In this document: positions 31,471 through 41,786 of the stretch, piece by piece | Numbering within the stretch: the stretch's first letter is position 1 | How the letters are laid out: each line of letters opens with the position of its first letter | Source of the DNA: an uncultured Marivita sp. | Lineage (GTDB): Bacteria > Pseudomonadota > Alphaproteobacteria > Rhodobacterales > Rhodobacteraceae | Reading direction: 5' to 3' | NCBI GenBank assembly: GCA_947503115.1 | Contig: CANNCS010000017.1 | Location: 1-45,609 of the forward strand | Length of the DNA stretch: 45,609 nucleotides | Made by a program: the position numbers and the translations under genes | The notes under the pieces: generated by a model | Seen by the model: only the letters and a program-made list of their open reading frames with translations | The model's database searches: none | Told to the model about the DNA's origin: nothing

Positions 31471-31494
31471 GCAAGGCGCTTTAAAGCGCCTTGC
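31471..31494. terminator. Perfect 24-base palindrome between convergent genes
   Basis: GCAAGGCGCTTT and AAAGCGCCTTGC form a perfect 12-base-pair inverted repeat. It starts four bases after the saccharopine-type gene and lies 27 bases from the purB stop. It can fold on both strands. The T-run outside the stem is short, so efficiency is uncertain. Confidence 0.65.
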
Positions 31495-31520
31495 TAACAT
31501 TTCAAAGCTCTTCGCGGGGC

Positions 31521-32825
31521 TTACTCGCCAAACACGCGGGCAAAGATCGTGTCGACATGTTTGGTGTGATAGCCAAGATCAAATTTCTCTTCAATCTGCT
31601 CAGGGCTGAGCGCCTTAACCACGTCCGGGTCATTCAGGAGCTCTTGTTTGAAATCTGTCCGGTGCTCCCAGACTTTCAGCGCATTGCGTTGAACAAATGT
31701 GTAGGCGTCTTCACGGCTGACACCGGCTTGAGTCAGGGCCAGAAGGACCCGCTGAGACATCACCAGTCCCGGGAACTTGTTCATGTTTTCCAGCATGTTG
31801 TCCGGGAAGATCAGCATCTTGTCGATCACACCCGTCAAACGCGCCAGCGCGAAATCCAGCGTGATCGTCGCGTCCGGTCCGATCATCCGTTCGACCGACG
31901 AATGCGAGATGTCGCGTTCATGCCAAAGCGCCACGTTCTCCATCGCCGGGATCACAGCCGCGCGCACCATGCGGGCAAGACCAGTCAGGTTTTCGGTCAG
32001 AACAGGGTTCTTCTTGTGCGGCATGGCCGACGACCCCTTCTGTCCCATCGAGAAGAATTCCGCGCCTTCCAGCACTTCGGTGCGCTGCATGTGGCGGATT
32101 TCGATGGCGACGTTTTCGATGCTGCTGGCGATCACACCCAAGGTGGCAAAGAACGCCGCATGACGGTCGCGCGGGATCACCTGTGTGCTGATCGGTTCCG
32201 GCACGAGACCGAGCTTGTCGCAGACATGTTCCTCAACCGCAGGGTCAATATTGGCAAAGGTGCCAACAGCACCAGAAATCGCACCTGTGGCGATCTCGGC
32301 GCGGGCGTCACGCATACGGCTTAGGTTGCGATCCATTTCAGCATAGAACCGCGCAAAGGTCAGACCCATTGTGGTCGGTTCGGCGTGAATGCCGTGGGAA
32401 CGGCCGATGCGGACCGTATCCTTGTGTTCGTAGGCGCGGCGCTTCAGGGCGGCCAACAATCCTTCCAAATCCTTGATCAGGATGTCAGCGGCCCGCACCA
32501 GCTGAACATTGAAACATGTATCAAGCACGTCCGAGGAGGTCATCCCTTGGTGTACAAAGCGCGCCTCTTCTGAGCCGACATGCTCTGCCAGATGGGTGAG
32601 GAACGCGATCACATCATGTTTGGTTACGGCTTCGATCTCGTCGATGCGGGCGACATCAAATTCGACATCTTTGGCCTTCCAAACGGCGTCCGCGTTTTCG
32701 CGCGGGATCACGCCCAGATCGGCCATCGCATCACAGGCGTGCGCCTCGATCTCGTACCAGATGCGGAACTTGGTCGCGGGTTCCCATATGGACACCATTT
32801 CGGGACGGGAATAACGGGGGATCAT
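31521..32825 (-). CDS. purB: Adenylosuccinate lyase
   Basis: Catalyses two fumarate-releasing steps: SAICAR to AICAR and adenylosuccinate to AMP. The 434-residue protein, from the ATG at 32825 (MIPRYSRPEMVSIW), has the fumarase/aspartase superfamily signature GSSAMPHKKNP and the segments TSSDVLDT and GRSHGIHAEPTTMG. Length is standard. AAAGGA precedes the start. It is separate from purC-purS-purQ by about 3.6 kb. Confidence 0.97.
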   Translation of the reverse strand: MIPRYSRPEMVSIWEPATKFRIWYEIEAHACDAMADLGVIPRENADAVWKAKDVEFDVARIDEIEAVTKHDVIAFLTHLAEHVGSEEARFVHQGMTSSDVLDTCFNVQLVRAADILIKDLEGLLAALKRRAYEHKDTVRIGRSHGIHAEPTTMGLTFARFYAEMDRNLSRMRDARAEIATGAISGAVGTFANIDPAVEEHVCDKLGLVPEPISTQVIPRDRHAAFFATLGVIASSIENVAIEIRHMQRTEVLEGAEFFSMGQKGSSAMPHKKNPVLTENLTGLARMVRAAVIPAMENVALWHERDISHSSVERMIGPDATITLDFALARLTGVIDKMLIFPDNMLENMNKFPGLVMSQRVLLALTQAGVSREDAYTFVQRNALKVWEHRTDFKQELLNDPDVVKALSPEQIEEKFDLGYHTKHVDTIFARVFGE

Positions 32826-32912
32826 AAACGCGATCCTTTCATCGGTTGGCTTGCGGAATTTTGTCGCTCTCCTAGACTGCGGACCGGTGCGCGACAAGAG
32901 AGGCCAACCGGA

Positions 32913-32957
32913 ATGAGACGCTTTGCCCTGACCAATCCAGTTTCAAAGCGACCGTGA
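32913..32957 (+). CDS. Possible 14-codon upstream ORF
   Basis: ATG at 32913 opens a short frame (MRRFALTNPVSKRP) whose TGA overlaps the GTG start of the DUF6314 gene in GTGA. A GAGG lies about ten bases before the ATG. It could be a leader peptide that couples translation, or simply chance. Confidence 0.3.
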   Translation: MRRFALTNPVSKRP

Positions 32958-33382
32958 AGAGCTATTTCGCCCCCTCTCTATTTGACTTTGAAGGTACGTG
33001 GTTTTTGACGCGACGGATCGTCGATCATCGCGCGGGCACCACGGGGCACTTCGAAGGAACCGCAACGTTCCGGCGTGATGCGTTCGGGTTGGCCTATCAT
33101 GAAACAGGGTTGCTACACCTTCCCGGTCATACGCCATTTCACGCAGAACGCAGATATCGTTGGCGCGAAGATAGTGTTGGAATTCATGTCGATTTCGACG
33201 ATGGACGGGAATTCCATACGTTTGGAGGAGCAGAGCTCGGAGCGTCACACTGGTGCGATCCAGACACCTATATCGTTACATACGATTTTGAAACTTGGCC
33301 CGTATGGCACAGCACTTGGGACGTGACGGGACCGCGCAAAGCTTATCAGATGGTCAACTCATTCAGCCCAAAGCAGGGCTGA
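32954..33382 (+). CDS. DUF6314 family protein
   Basis: A 142-residue protein with the pattern FEGTWFLTRRIVDHRAGTTG, HFEGTATF, YHETGLLHLPG and a C-terminal WCDPDTYIVTYDFE. This is the DUF6314 family as I recall it from Rhodobacterales. It appears as a small beta-rich, possibly lipocalin- or START-like barrel with many aromatics and histidines; no catalytic motif is known. The start is GTG, set by family similarity at FEGTW and by the lack of an in-frame ATG upstream. It is divergent from purB. Confidence 0.78.
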   Translation: MKSYFAPSLFDFEGTWFLTRRIVDHRAGTTGHFEGTATFRRDAFGLAYHETGLLHLPGHTPFHAERRYRWREDSVGIHVDFDDGREFHTFGGAELGASHWCDPDTYIVTYDFETWPVWHSTWDVTGPRKAYQMVNSFSPKQG

Positions 33383-33450
33383 TCAGGTATCGTTTTGCCA
33401 ATTCGAAGAGCCGTGCTACCTTTCTCACATTCACAACAGAGGATTGACTG

Positions 33451-33609
33451 ATGACCATCAAGACACTTCTGACCACCGCAGCACTGACCATTGCCACGGC
33501 CACCTCAGGCTTCGCTGCATGTTTTGACCACGAAGAAGTTTCCATGACCTGCGCCAACGGCACGGTTTACGATGCGGACACCAATACCTGCAAAGTCGTG
33601 AGCGGCTAA
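33451..33609 (+). CDS. Small exported cysteine-motif protein
   Basis: A 52-residue protein: signal peptide with cleavage after G-F-A near residue 22, then a 30-residue mature peptide. Three cysteines occur (C24, C34, C47). The stretch 34-47 is C-A-N-G-T-V-Y-D-A-D-T-N-T-C. The next gene carries nearly the same 14-residue motif. AGAGGA lies about nine bases before the ATG, and a strong terminator follows. The C-x12-C form loosely recalls chitin-binding peritrophin-like motifs, but function is unknown. Confidence 0.7.
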   Translation: MTIKTLLTTAALTIATATSGFAACFDHEEVSMTCANGTVYDADTNTCKVVSG

Positions 33610-33635
33610 AACCATCCTGCTCACACCTTGTTGAG

Positions 33636-33659
33636 GACGGCCTTCATGGCCGTCTTTTT
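33636..33659 (+). terminator. Rho-independent terminator after the small exported protein gene
   Basis: GACGGCC and GGCCGTC form a seven-base-pair stem with loop TTCAT, followed by T5. It lies 26 bases after the stop codon. Confidence 0.93.
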
Positions 33660-33706
33660 CATTTGGCCTAGCTCATTTTCAACAACTGTTTTTAAAGGAC
33701 ATGATT

Positions 33707-34243
33707 ATGCGTAGTTCGATGATGGTTGCCGCTTTGGTCGCCGCCCCTTCTATTGCAATGGCTGTTGGTACCGAAAGTGATACCCCACCAACGCCGACTG
33801 AAACCACGAACACTTGCGCCAATGGTGCTGTCTGGGACGCGGCGACCGAGACCTGTGTTGAACCAACGGACAGCAGCCTAAACGACAACGACCGCATGAA
33901 AGCAGTGCGCGAGCTGGCTTATGCAGGGCGCATAAAGGACGCAGAACGCGTGTTGGACGCAATGGTCCTTCAGAACAGCGATGGTGTTCTGACCTATCGC
34001 GGGTTCACAGCCCGAAAGGCGGGCCGTACGGACGAAGCGTATGAATGGTACGATCGCGCCTTAAACGAGAATCCTGACAATCTATTGGCGCGGGCTTATC
34101 TAGGTCAGTGGCATGTCGAATCCGGCAACATCGAACTGGCACGCGCCCAGCTTAGCGAAATTCGCCAGCGCGGCGGTCGATCGACGTGGCCCGAACTCTC
34201 TCTTCGCATGGCGATTCAGTCGGGTGCAGGCTACAGCTACTGA
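33707..34243 (+). CDS. Exported protein with C-x12-C motif and TPR-like repeats
   Basis: A 178-residue protein from the ATG at 33707, chosen because AGGA lies seven bases before it; an ATG at 33701 is too close. The signal peptide ends near A-M-A (residue 19). A threonine/proline-rich linker follows, then C37 to C50 as C-A-N-G-A-V-W-D-A-A-T-E-T-C. Helical TPR-like repeats come next (about 62-165, including AGRTDEAYEWYDRALNENPDNLLARAYLG). TPR modules mediate protein contacts. The cysteine motif is shared with the preceding small protein. Confidence 0.78.
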   Translation: MRSSMMVAALVAAPSIAMAVGTESDTPPTPTETTNTCANGAVWDAATETCVEPTDSSLNDNDRMKAVRELAYAGRIKDAERVLDAMVLQNSDGVLTYRGFTARKAGRTDEAYEWYDRALNENPDNLLARAYLGQWHVESGNIELARAQLSEIRQRGGRSTWPELSLRMAIQSGAGYSY

Positions 34244-34297
34244 CGCTTTTTTAACCTTACCCGCCTATGCCTTGAAGCACAGGATGGAGTACGGTGC

Positions 34298-35362
34298 ATG
34301 ACACAATTGACCACGCTCGCTCGCTCAGTTGCAGGCGCACAGCCGACCGACACAACGTCTCGGTTGTCGCGCAAGGCTAAGGCGGCAATCATTGTGCAAT
34401 TCCTTCTGAAGGAAGGTTCAAACATCCCACTCACGGCTTTGCCCGAGGATTTGCAGATCCAGTTGACACACCTGTTGGGGGAAATGCGCTACATTGACCG
34501 CGGGACGATGCATTCGGTCATTGAAGAGTTCTCTGAAGAGCTTGAAGCGATTGGTCTTTCCTTTCCCGGTGACATGGCGGGCGCACTTACAGCTCTGGAC
34601 GGGAAAATAAGTGCTCAAACCGCCTCACGGCTGCGCAAGGAAGCGGGCGTTCAACAAATCGGTGATCCTTGGGCGCGCCTAGCAGAATTGTCCTTGGCCC
34701 GGTTACAGGCCTTTGTCACGTCCGAGTCGACGCAAGTTTCGGCAGTGATGGTGTCAAAGCTCGATGTTGCCAAAGCAGCCGAATTACTGAGCTCGCTGCC
34801 CGGCGACGTCGCGCGAAGGATCACATACGCGATGTCAATGACAGACGCTGTTACCCCGGATGCTGTGGAACGGATCGGCCTTAGCCTGGCTGCGCAACTC
34901 GAATCCGAACCACCAAAGGCATTTCGCGCGCAACCGTCCGAACGCTTGGGGGCGATCCTTAATTTTTCGCGTGCCGCAACGCGGGATGAACTGTTGAGCG
35001 CACTTGATGACGACGACAAAGGTTTTGCAGAAGAAGTCCGAAAATCTATCTTCACCTTTGCCCACATACCGGATCGCATGAACGCGATCGACGCGCCCAA
35101 AATAACACGCGACGTCGATCAAGAGACGTTGGCCACAGTCATCGCTGGTGCAGTTGCAGAAATAGACACACGAAGCGTCGACTTTATATTATCAAACATT
35201 TCCAAACGTATGGCGGACACTCTTCGCGAAATGTCTGAAGATTTAGGAGAGGTAAAACCAAAGGCATGCGAGGCAGCAATGAGCTCGGTGGTTCAGGCAA
35301 TTCGCAATCTTGCCGATAGCGGAGAGATCAGTTTGATCGCCCCGTCGGAAAGCGAAGACTAG
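34298..35362 (+). CDS. fliG: FliG-like flagellar motor switch protein, divergent
   Basis: A 354-residue protein with the three-part FliG layout: N-terminal domain (about 25-115, KAAIIVQFLLKE and PEDLQIQLTHLLGEMRYID), middle domain (about 125-215, with ESTQ at 143-146 where FliG usually has EHPQ) and C-terminal domain (about 235-347, FAEEVRKSIFTFAHI, ILSNISKRMADTLRE, ADSGEI). FliG couples the MotAB stator to the rotor. Several torque-helix charges differ from E. coli by my alignment: K264 is A283, D288-D289 are E311-M312, R297 is K320; R281 is kept (R304). No other flagellar gene is nearby. It is either the remote fliG of this lineage or a specialised paralogue. Confidence 0.8.
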   Translation: MTQLTTLARSVAGAQPTDTTSRLSRKAKAAIIVQFLLKEGSNIPLTALPEDLQIQLTHLLGEMRYIDRGTMHSVIEEFSEELEAIGLSFPGDMAGALTALDGKISAQTASRLRKEAGVQQIGDPWARLAELSLARLQAFVTSESTQVSAVMVSKLDVAKAAELLSSLPGDVARRITYAMSMTDAVTPDAVERIGLSLAAQLESEPPKAFRAQPSERLGAILNFSRAATRDELLSALDDDDKGFAEEVRKSIFTFAHIPDRMNAIDAPKITRDVDQETLATVIAGAVAEIDTRSVDFILSNISKRMADTLREMSEDLGEVKPKACEAAMSSVVQAIRNLADSGEISLIAPSESED

Positions 35363-36462
35363 GGTTTGATCGCCGATCCGCTGTCCTTGCGAAATACAAA
35401 ACACCGGTCGCGACGGACGGTCAGCCACATAACAGTTCCGGGTTTCGGCAGGAACACATTGGGGACAGTCGCGCGGATTACGCTTTGGTCATGGTCCATC
35501 CGAAATTCGACAAGGCTTTCCGACCCCATGAAACGGGCTCGTTCGACAACGCCCCGCGCAGGTGCACCAGCCAAAGGCGTCGGGTTTGGACCACGTCCGT
35601 GGCGATCGAAATCAATGCCAACATGTTGCGGGCGGAAAACGATTTCAACTTGTCCCCCATCCGGGACACCCGGCGCAAGAAACTGACCGAACGGCGTGTC
35701 TGTCAACGCACCGCGCACGGTGCCAGTCAGCAGATTGATGTCCGAAAAGAACGCAACAGCCGCTTTGTCCGCAGGCGCATTATAAATATTGTAAGGTGCG
35801 CCGCGCTGCACGATCTTGCCATCGCGCATCAGCGCAATCTCATCGGCCATGCGCATCGCTTCTTCGGGTTCGTGCGTGACCAGCAAAACCGATGTGCCTT
35901 CGTCCTTGAGAAGCGCCAGAGTTTCGTCGCGGATGCCGTCGCGCAGGCGGTTGTCGAGCCCCGAGAAAGGCTCGTCCATCAACATGATTGACGGTCGCGG
36001 TGCGATTGCTCGGGCCAAAGCGACGCGCTGCTGCTCACCACCTGAAAGCTGGTGCGGATATTCGTTTAGGTAGTGCGACAGCCCCACCCGTTCAAGCAAT
36101 TCACCGACGCGGGGAAGTTTGTCCTTGCGAGAACCTGTCAGGCCAAAACCCACGTTGTCACCAACGGTGAGGTGTGGGAAAAGCGCAAAATCCTGAAAAA
36201 TCAGACCAATAGATCGCCGCTCAGGCGGCACGCGATAGACCGTATCGCAAATCAGGTTGCCATCCACGTGGATGGTCCCGCTGCTTTGCATGTCGACCCC
36301 GGCGATGATCCGCAGCGTTGTGGACTTGCCGCAGCCAGATGGCCCCAACAGGCAAGTTACGTTGCCCGGCTGGATTGCCAAAGACACATCATCCACCACG
36401 CGCTTGCCGTCATAGTCGCGCACGATGTTGCGGATTTCGAGCCGGGGATGGGTGCCGGTCAC
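35359..36462 (-). CDS. ABC transporter ATP-binding protein, Fe3+/polyamine type
   Basis: A 367-residue ATPase of the FbpC/PotA class: Walker A GPSGCGKST, Q-loop FQDFALFPHLT, signature LSGGEQQRVALAR, Walker B IMLMDEP, switch histidine in LVTHEPEEA. A C-terminal TOBE-type domain follows (about 240-360, EIVFRPQHVGI). These ATPases power import of ferric iron, sulfate or polyamines with a periplasmic binding protein and permeases. None of those partners is adjacent, so the substrate is unassigned. Its end overlaps the FliG-like gene by four bases, convergently. Confidence 0.88.
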   Translation of the reverse strand: MTGTHPRLEIRNIVRDYDGKRVVDDVSLAIQPGNVTCLLGPSGCGKSTTLRIIAGVDMQSSGTIHVDGNLICDTVYRVPPERRSIGLIFQDFALFPHLTVGDNVGFGLTGSRKDKLPRVGELLERVGLSHYLNEYPHQLSGGEQQRVALARAIAPRPSIMLMDEPFSGLDNRLRDGIRDETLALLKDEGTSVLLVTHEPEEAMRMADEIALMRDGKIVQRGAPYNIYNAPADKAAVAFFSDINLLTGTVRGALTDTPFGQFLAPGVPDGGQVEIVFRPQHVGIDFDRHGRGPNPTPLAGAPARGVVERARFMGSESLVEFRMDHDQSVIRATVPNVFLPKPGTVMWLTVRRDRCFVFRKDSGSAIKP

Positions 36463-36542
36463 TGCTGCCTCACGAGTTTTCCGAGTAAAAGTATCGGATT
36501 AGCCCATGTCAGGTAGCAGCCCGATTGCCCCACGGCAACCCC

Positions 36543-37808
36543 TCAGGTCCGCGTCGTGCCGTCGCCCACAACGATGTATTTGAAGCTGGTCAACTGTTCC
36601 GCGCCAACTGGGCCGCGCGCATGCATCTTGCCCGTGGCTATGCCGATCTCTGCGCCCATGCCAAATTCGCCACCATCCGCGAACTGGGTCGAGGCGTTTC
36701 GCATGAGGATCGCGCTGTCGATCCGTTCAAAAAACCTGTCTGCCGCTGCATCATCTTCAGTAAGAATGCAATCCGTATGGTTAGAACTGTAGGTGTTGAT
36801 GTGGTCGATGGCCGCGTCCAGATCATCAACCATCTTAGCGGCGATAACGCTGTCGAGATATTCGCAGCCCCAATCCGCATCGCGTGCCGCAACGGTGCCT
36901 CCTATGGCGCGCAGCGCTTCATCGGCGCGCACTTCGACCCCCGCCTCAAGCAGTGCCTTGATGACGCCCTGACCAATGGTATCCACCACGTCCTTGTGGA
37001 TCAGGAGACACTCAGCTGCACCACAAATGCCGGTGCGGCGGGTCTTGGCGTTCAAGATGACGTTCAAGGCTTTGACGGGGTCTGCATCCTTATCGACATA
37101 GATGTGTACGATACCTTCGAGATGGGCAAAGACAGGCACCCGTGCCTCGCGTTGGACAAGGCCAACAAGGCCTTTACCACCGCGAGGCACGATTACGTCG
37201 ATATAATCAGTCATGGTAAGCATCTCGCTCACCGCCGCGCGATCACGGGTCGGAACAAGTTGGATTGCGTCTTCAGGAAGGCCCGCTTTGACCACGCCTT
37301 CCACCAGGCAGGCATGGATCACACTAGACGAATGAAAGCTTTCCGAACCACCGCGCAGGATCACAGCATTCCCCGCCTTGAGGCACAGCGCGCCCGCATC
37401 GGCGGTCACGTTGGGGCGGGATTCGTAAATGACGCCAATCACACCAAGGGGCGTGCGCACCCGTTTGATGTGCAGGCCAGAGGGACGGTCCCATTCCGTC
37501 ATCACTGCCCCGACCGGGTCAGTTTGCTCCGCAACGGCACGCAAGCCATCCACGATGCCGCGAATACGATCTTCGTTAAGAAGCAACCGATCCATCATCG
37601 CGTCGCTGAGACCCTTTTCTCGGCCGTACTCCAGATCCTTGGCATTGGCTTCGATGATGGACGCACGGTTCTTCCAAACAGCCTCAGACGCGCCGACCAG
37701 CGCCGCGTGCTTGCGTTCAGCTGATGCAAAGGCAAGTTCGCGGGCGGCGGCTTTGGCGCGAACACCGATGTCGTGCATGAGAGCGGGGATGTCTGTGAAA
37801 TCTTTCAT
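36543..37808 (-). CDS. proA: Glutamate-5-semialdehyde dehydrogenase (gamma-glutamyl phosphate reductase)
   Basis: Reduces glutamyl-5-phosphate with NADPH, the second step of proline synthesis. The 421-residue protein has the family's catalytic cysteine in [15 protein letters not shown], the [17 protein letters not shown] and [16 protein letters not shown] segments, and the [18 protein letters not shown] region. It follows proB by 54 bases in an obgE-proB-proA block. Confidence 0.97.
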   Translation of the reverse strand: MKDFTDIPALMHDIGVRAKAAARELAFASAERKHAALVGASEAVWKNRASIIEANAKDLEYGREKGLSDAMMDRLLLNEDRIRGIVDGLRAVAEQTDPVGAVMTEWDRPSGLHIKRVRTPLGVIGVIYESRPNVTADAGALCLKAGNAVILRGGSESFHSSSVIHACLVEGVVKAGLPEDAIQLVPTRDRAAVSEMLTMTDYIDVIVPRGGKGLVGLVQREARVPVFAHLEGIVHIYVDKDADPVKALNVILNAKTRRTGICGAAECLLIHKDVVDTIGQGVIKALLEAGVEVRADEALRAIGGTVAARDADWGCEYLDSVIAAKMVDDLDAAIDHINTYSSNHTDCILTEDDAAADRFFERIDSAILMRNASTQFADGGEFGMGAEIGIATGKMHARGPVGAEQLTSFKYIVVGDGTTRT

Positions 37809-37836
37809 CGGTACAGCCTTTTCGGAAGTCGGAAGT

Positions 37837-37858
37837 GCATATTTTTGAAAAGAAGAAG
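37837..37858 (+). repeat. Copy of the dispersed 22-base element between proB and proA
   Basis: GCATATTTTTGAA followed by AAGAAGAAG, read on the plus strand, opposite to proB-proA transcription. It is related to copies at 27047-27068 (minus strand, between purC and purS) and 29198-29219 (plus). Confidence 0.5.
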
Positions 37859-37862
37859 CAGT

Positions 37863-39994
<2,132 letters not shown>

Positions 39995-40044
39995 TTAGCC
40001 TTTAATCGAGCCTATGCGCGGTCTACCCAATTTGCGACCGCGCG

Positions 40045-40590
40045 TCAGCCCATACGTTTGAGATAGGTCCAGGTTTTGACCGTTGTATTTCTGGCGACGG
40101 AAAAGGACTCCGCATCGCCAATGTATTCAAAGCCGCAATGCGTCAAAACACGAGCCGAGGCCGGATTGTCCTGAAAGACGCTTGCAAACATCGTTTCGTT
40201 GTTCAGCGGGTTGGTCGACACCAACGCCTCGACCGCTTCTGACGCTAGGCCAGTGTTCCAGAACGGCGGTGCCACCCAATAGCCGATTTCCGACTGATTT
40301 CGGTCCATCCGCTGGAGAGAAATCAAACCCATCACCTCGGATCCACCGGTTGCTGTTCCGTCAATCGCCCAGACGTCCTCTTCGCGCGTGGGCGACAGGC
40401 TGCGTTCGACAAACGCCTTAGTCGCGCCGGGCGGCAACGGGTGAGGGATCGTAGTCGTCATTGCAGCCACGCGTTTATCGCTGGCGTAATGTTGGATCAA
40501 TCCGACGTCGGAAGCTTGCAACGGACGCAAGCTAAACCTCTCTGTCTGAACGACAGGGTGTTCAAATTCGCTGGTGGTCTCCACGTTCAT
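40045..40590 (-). CDS. GNAT family N-acetyltransferase (RimJ/RimL-like)
   Basis: A 181-residue acyltransferase of the GCN5-related type. It opens with TERFSLRPLQASDVGLI and has EIGYWVAPPFWNTGLASEAVEAL (acetyl-CoA-binding region), FASVFQDNPASARVLTHCGFEYIG and a C-terminal aromatic strand, typical of RimJ/RimL-like enzymes. The ATG at 40590 is chosen for AGGAG seven bases upstream; an ATG at 40605 overlaps that site. It lies between rpmA and obgE, a location common in Rhodobacterales. Acceptor unknown, possibly a ribosomal protein given the neighbours. Confidence 0.87.
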   Translation of the reverse strand: MNVETTSEFEHPVVQTERFSLRPLQASDVGLIQHYASDKRVAAMTTTIPHPLPPGATKAFVERSLSPTREEDVWAIDGTATGGSEVMGLISLQRMDRNQSEIGYWVAPPFWNTGLASEAVEALVSTNPLNNETMFASVFQDNPASARVLTHCGFEYIGDAESFSVARNTTVKTWTYLKRMG

Positions 40591-40642
40591 CTGCTCTCTC
40601 CTCATCGCAGATATTGGGCAGGCCTCCGTCCTAAAACGGATC

Positions 40643-40670
40643 GGGGGACCGGCAGTTTTGCCGGTCCCCC
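40643..40670. terminator. Strong hairpin after rpmA
   Basis: A perfect 12-base-pair inverted repeat (GGGGGACCGGCA with TGCCGGTCCCCC) has a four-base loop. It lies between the rpmA stop (40699) and the GNAT start (40590). On the minus strand it is followed by a modest T-run. It may partly separate rplU-rpmA from GNAT-obgE-proBA. Confidence 0.8.
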
Positions 40671-40698
40671 TAGATTTTCCAAAAACCTTAAGGTCGGC

Positions 40699-40968
40699 TT
40701 ACTCAGCGGCCTCCGCCGTTGGCAGGACCGAAATAAAGGTGCGGCCCTTGAGGCCTTTGTGGAAAGTCACGTTACCGTCAACAGTTGCAAAGATTGTGTG
40801 ATCTTTACCCATGCCAACGCCATTGCCCGGCCAAAATTTAGTGCCGCGCTGACGCACGATGATGTTTCCTGGGATCGCGGACTGGCCACCGTAGAGTTTG
40901 ACGCCAAGGCGGCGTCCGGCAGAGTCGCGACCGTTGCGGGATGAGCCGCCTGCTTTTTTATGTGCCAT
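40699..40968 (-). CDS. rpmA: 50S ribosomal protein L27
   Basis: An 89-residue L27 with the canonical start [24 protein letters not shown] and [20 protein letters not shown]27 reaches the peptidyl-transferase centre through its N-terminal arm. It follows rplU by 13 bases, and a strong hairpin follows it. Confidence 0.98.
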   Translation of the reverse strand: MAHKKAGGSSRNGRDSAGRRLGVKLYGGQSAIPGNIIVRQRGTKFWPGNGVGMGKDHTIFATVDGNVTFHKGLKGRTFISVLPTAEAAE

Positions 40969-40981
40969 TGGTCAGGTCTCC

Positions 40982-41635
40982 TTACTTCGATGCCAGTTCT
41001 TTGGCCTGTTCGATCCAGCCTTCACGCTCGATCCGGCCTTTGAACGAAAGCTTTTCGCCGAACTCTTCGACGTCTGCGTCTGTCCATGCTGCGATCTGGG
41101 CAAAGGATGTGACCCCTGCTTCGAGCAGCTTTTTCTCAAGCGCCGGGCCTACACCGGACAGGAGCTTGAGGTCGTCCGCGCCGGCAGCGGCTGCCGCTTT
41201 GGGCGCTTCGGCTTTCTTTTCCGCTTTCGGTGCGGCGGCTTTCTTCGGAGCGGCGGCAGCAACAGCCACACCCGCTACGGAACCTGCACCGATTGCAGCT
41301 TTTACACCGGACTTGTCAGCGCCCGACGCGAGGATCTCCGTCACACGCACGAGCGTGAGTTTCTGACGGTGACCCTTGGTGCGCTTGGAGCTGTGCTTAC
41401 GGCGGCGCTTGACGAAGTTGATGACCTTTTCGCCTTTGATCTGGTCGATCACTTCGGCTTGAACCGCAGCGCCTGCCACAAGGGGCGCACCCACGGTCAC
41501 GCTGTCGCCACCAAGCATCAGAATTTCATTGAACTGGACTTTTTCACCTGCATCAGCAGCCAGTTTTTCGACGCGCAGTGTATCGCCCGATTGGACTTTG
41601 TACTGCTTGCCGCCGGTTTTCATCACCGCGAACAT
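40982..41635 (-). CDS. rplU: 50S ribosomal protein L21 with C-terminal helix-hairpin-helix extension
   Basis: A 217-residue protein. Residues 1-103 are a normal L21 core (MFAVMKTGGKQYKVQ, RRRKHSSKRTKGHRQKLTLVRV). A flexible alanine/lysine-rich linker follows (about 111-153). The end (154-217) looks like a helix-hairpin-helix domain (LLSGVGPALEKKLLEAGV, then a second helical unit). Ordinary L21 stops near residue 103, so the protein is about twice normal length. Such extended forms are, as I recall, usual in Rhodobacterales. AAAGGAAAG precedes the ATG. Confidence 0.95.
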   Translation of the reverse strand: MFAVMKTGGKQYKVQSGDTLRVEKLAADAGEKVQFNEILMLGGDSVTVGAPLVAGAAVQAEVIDQIKGEKVINFVKRRRKHSSKRTKGHRQKLTLVRVTEILASGADKSGVKAAIGAGSVAGVAVAAAAPKKAAAPKAEKKAEAPKAAAAAGADDLKLLSGVGPALEKKLLEAGVTSFAQIAAWTDADVEEFGEKLSFKGRIEREGWIEQAKELASK

Positions 41636-41742
41636 TGTGTTCTTTCCTTTGTCACCCGCGTCCTGTGGCCCCGCCTTGCGGTGTTTGTGGGTCAGCCGAC
41701 CCGCCTCAAACAGCGTGCCCCGTCAGGGACATCGTTATCACC

Positions 41743-41770
41743 AAAAACAAAAGGCGGGACCGAAGCCCCG
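41743..41770 (-). promoter_or_regulatory. Terminator-like UUCG hairpin in the rplU upstream region
   Basis: On the minus strand CGGGGC, TTCG loop, GTCCCG (41770-41755) is followed by CC and TTTTGTTTTTGG. It lies after a good promoter (41787-41815) and 107 bases before the rplU ATG. It is either the terminator of the DUF2059 gene or an attenuator in the rplU leader. Confidence 0.6.
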
Positions 41771-41786
41771 ACTTTCATGTGCGCGG

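Noticed and set aside
36525-37724. A 399-codon plus-strand open frame
   Set aside because: Antisense to proA, which has all expected motifs; the translated sequence has no recognisable family.
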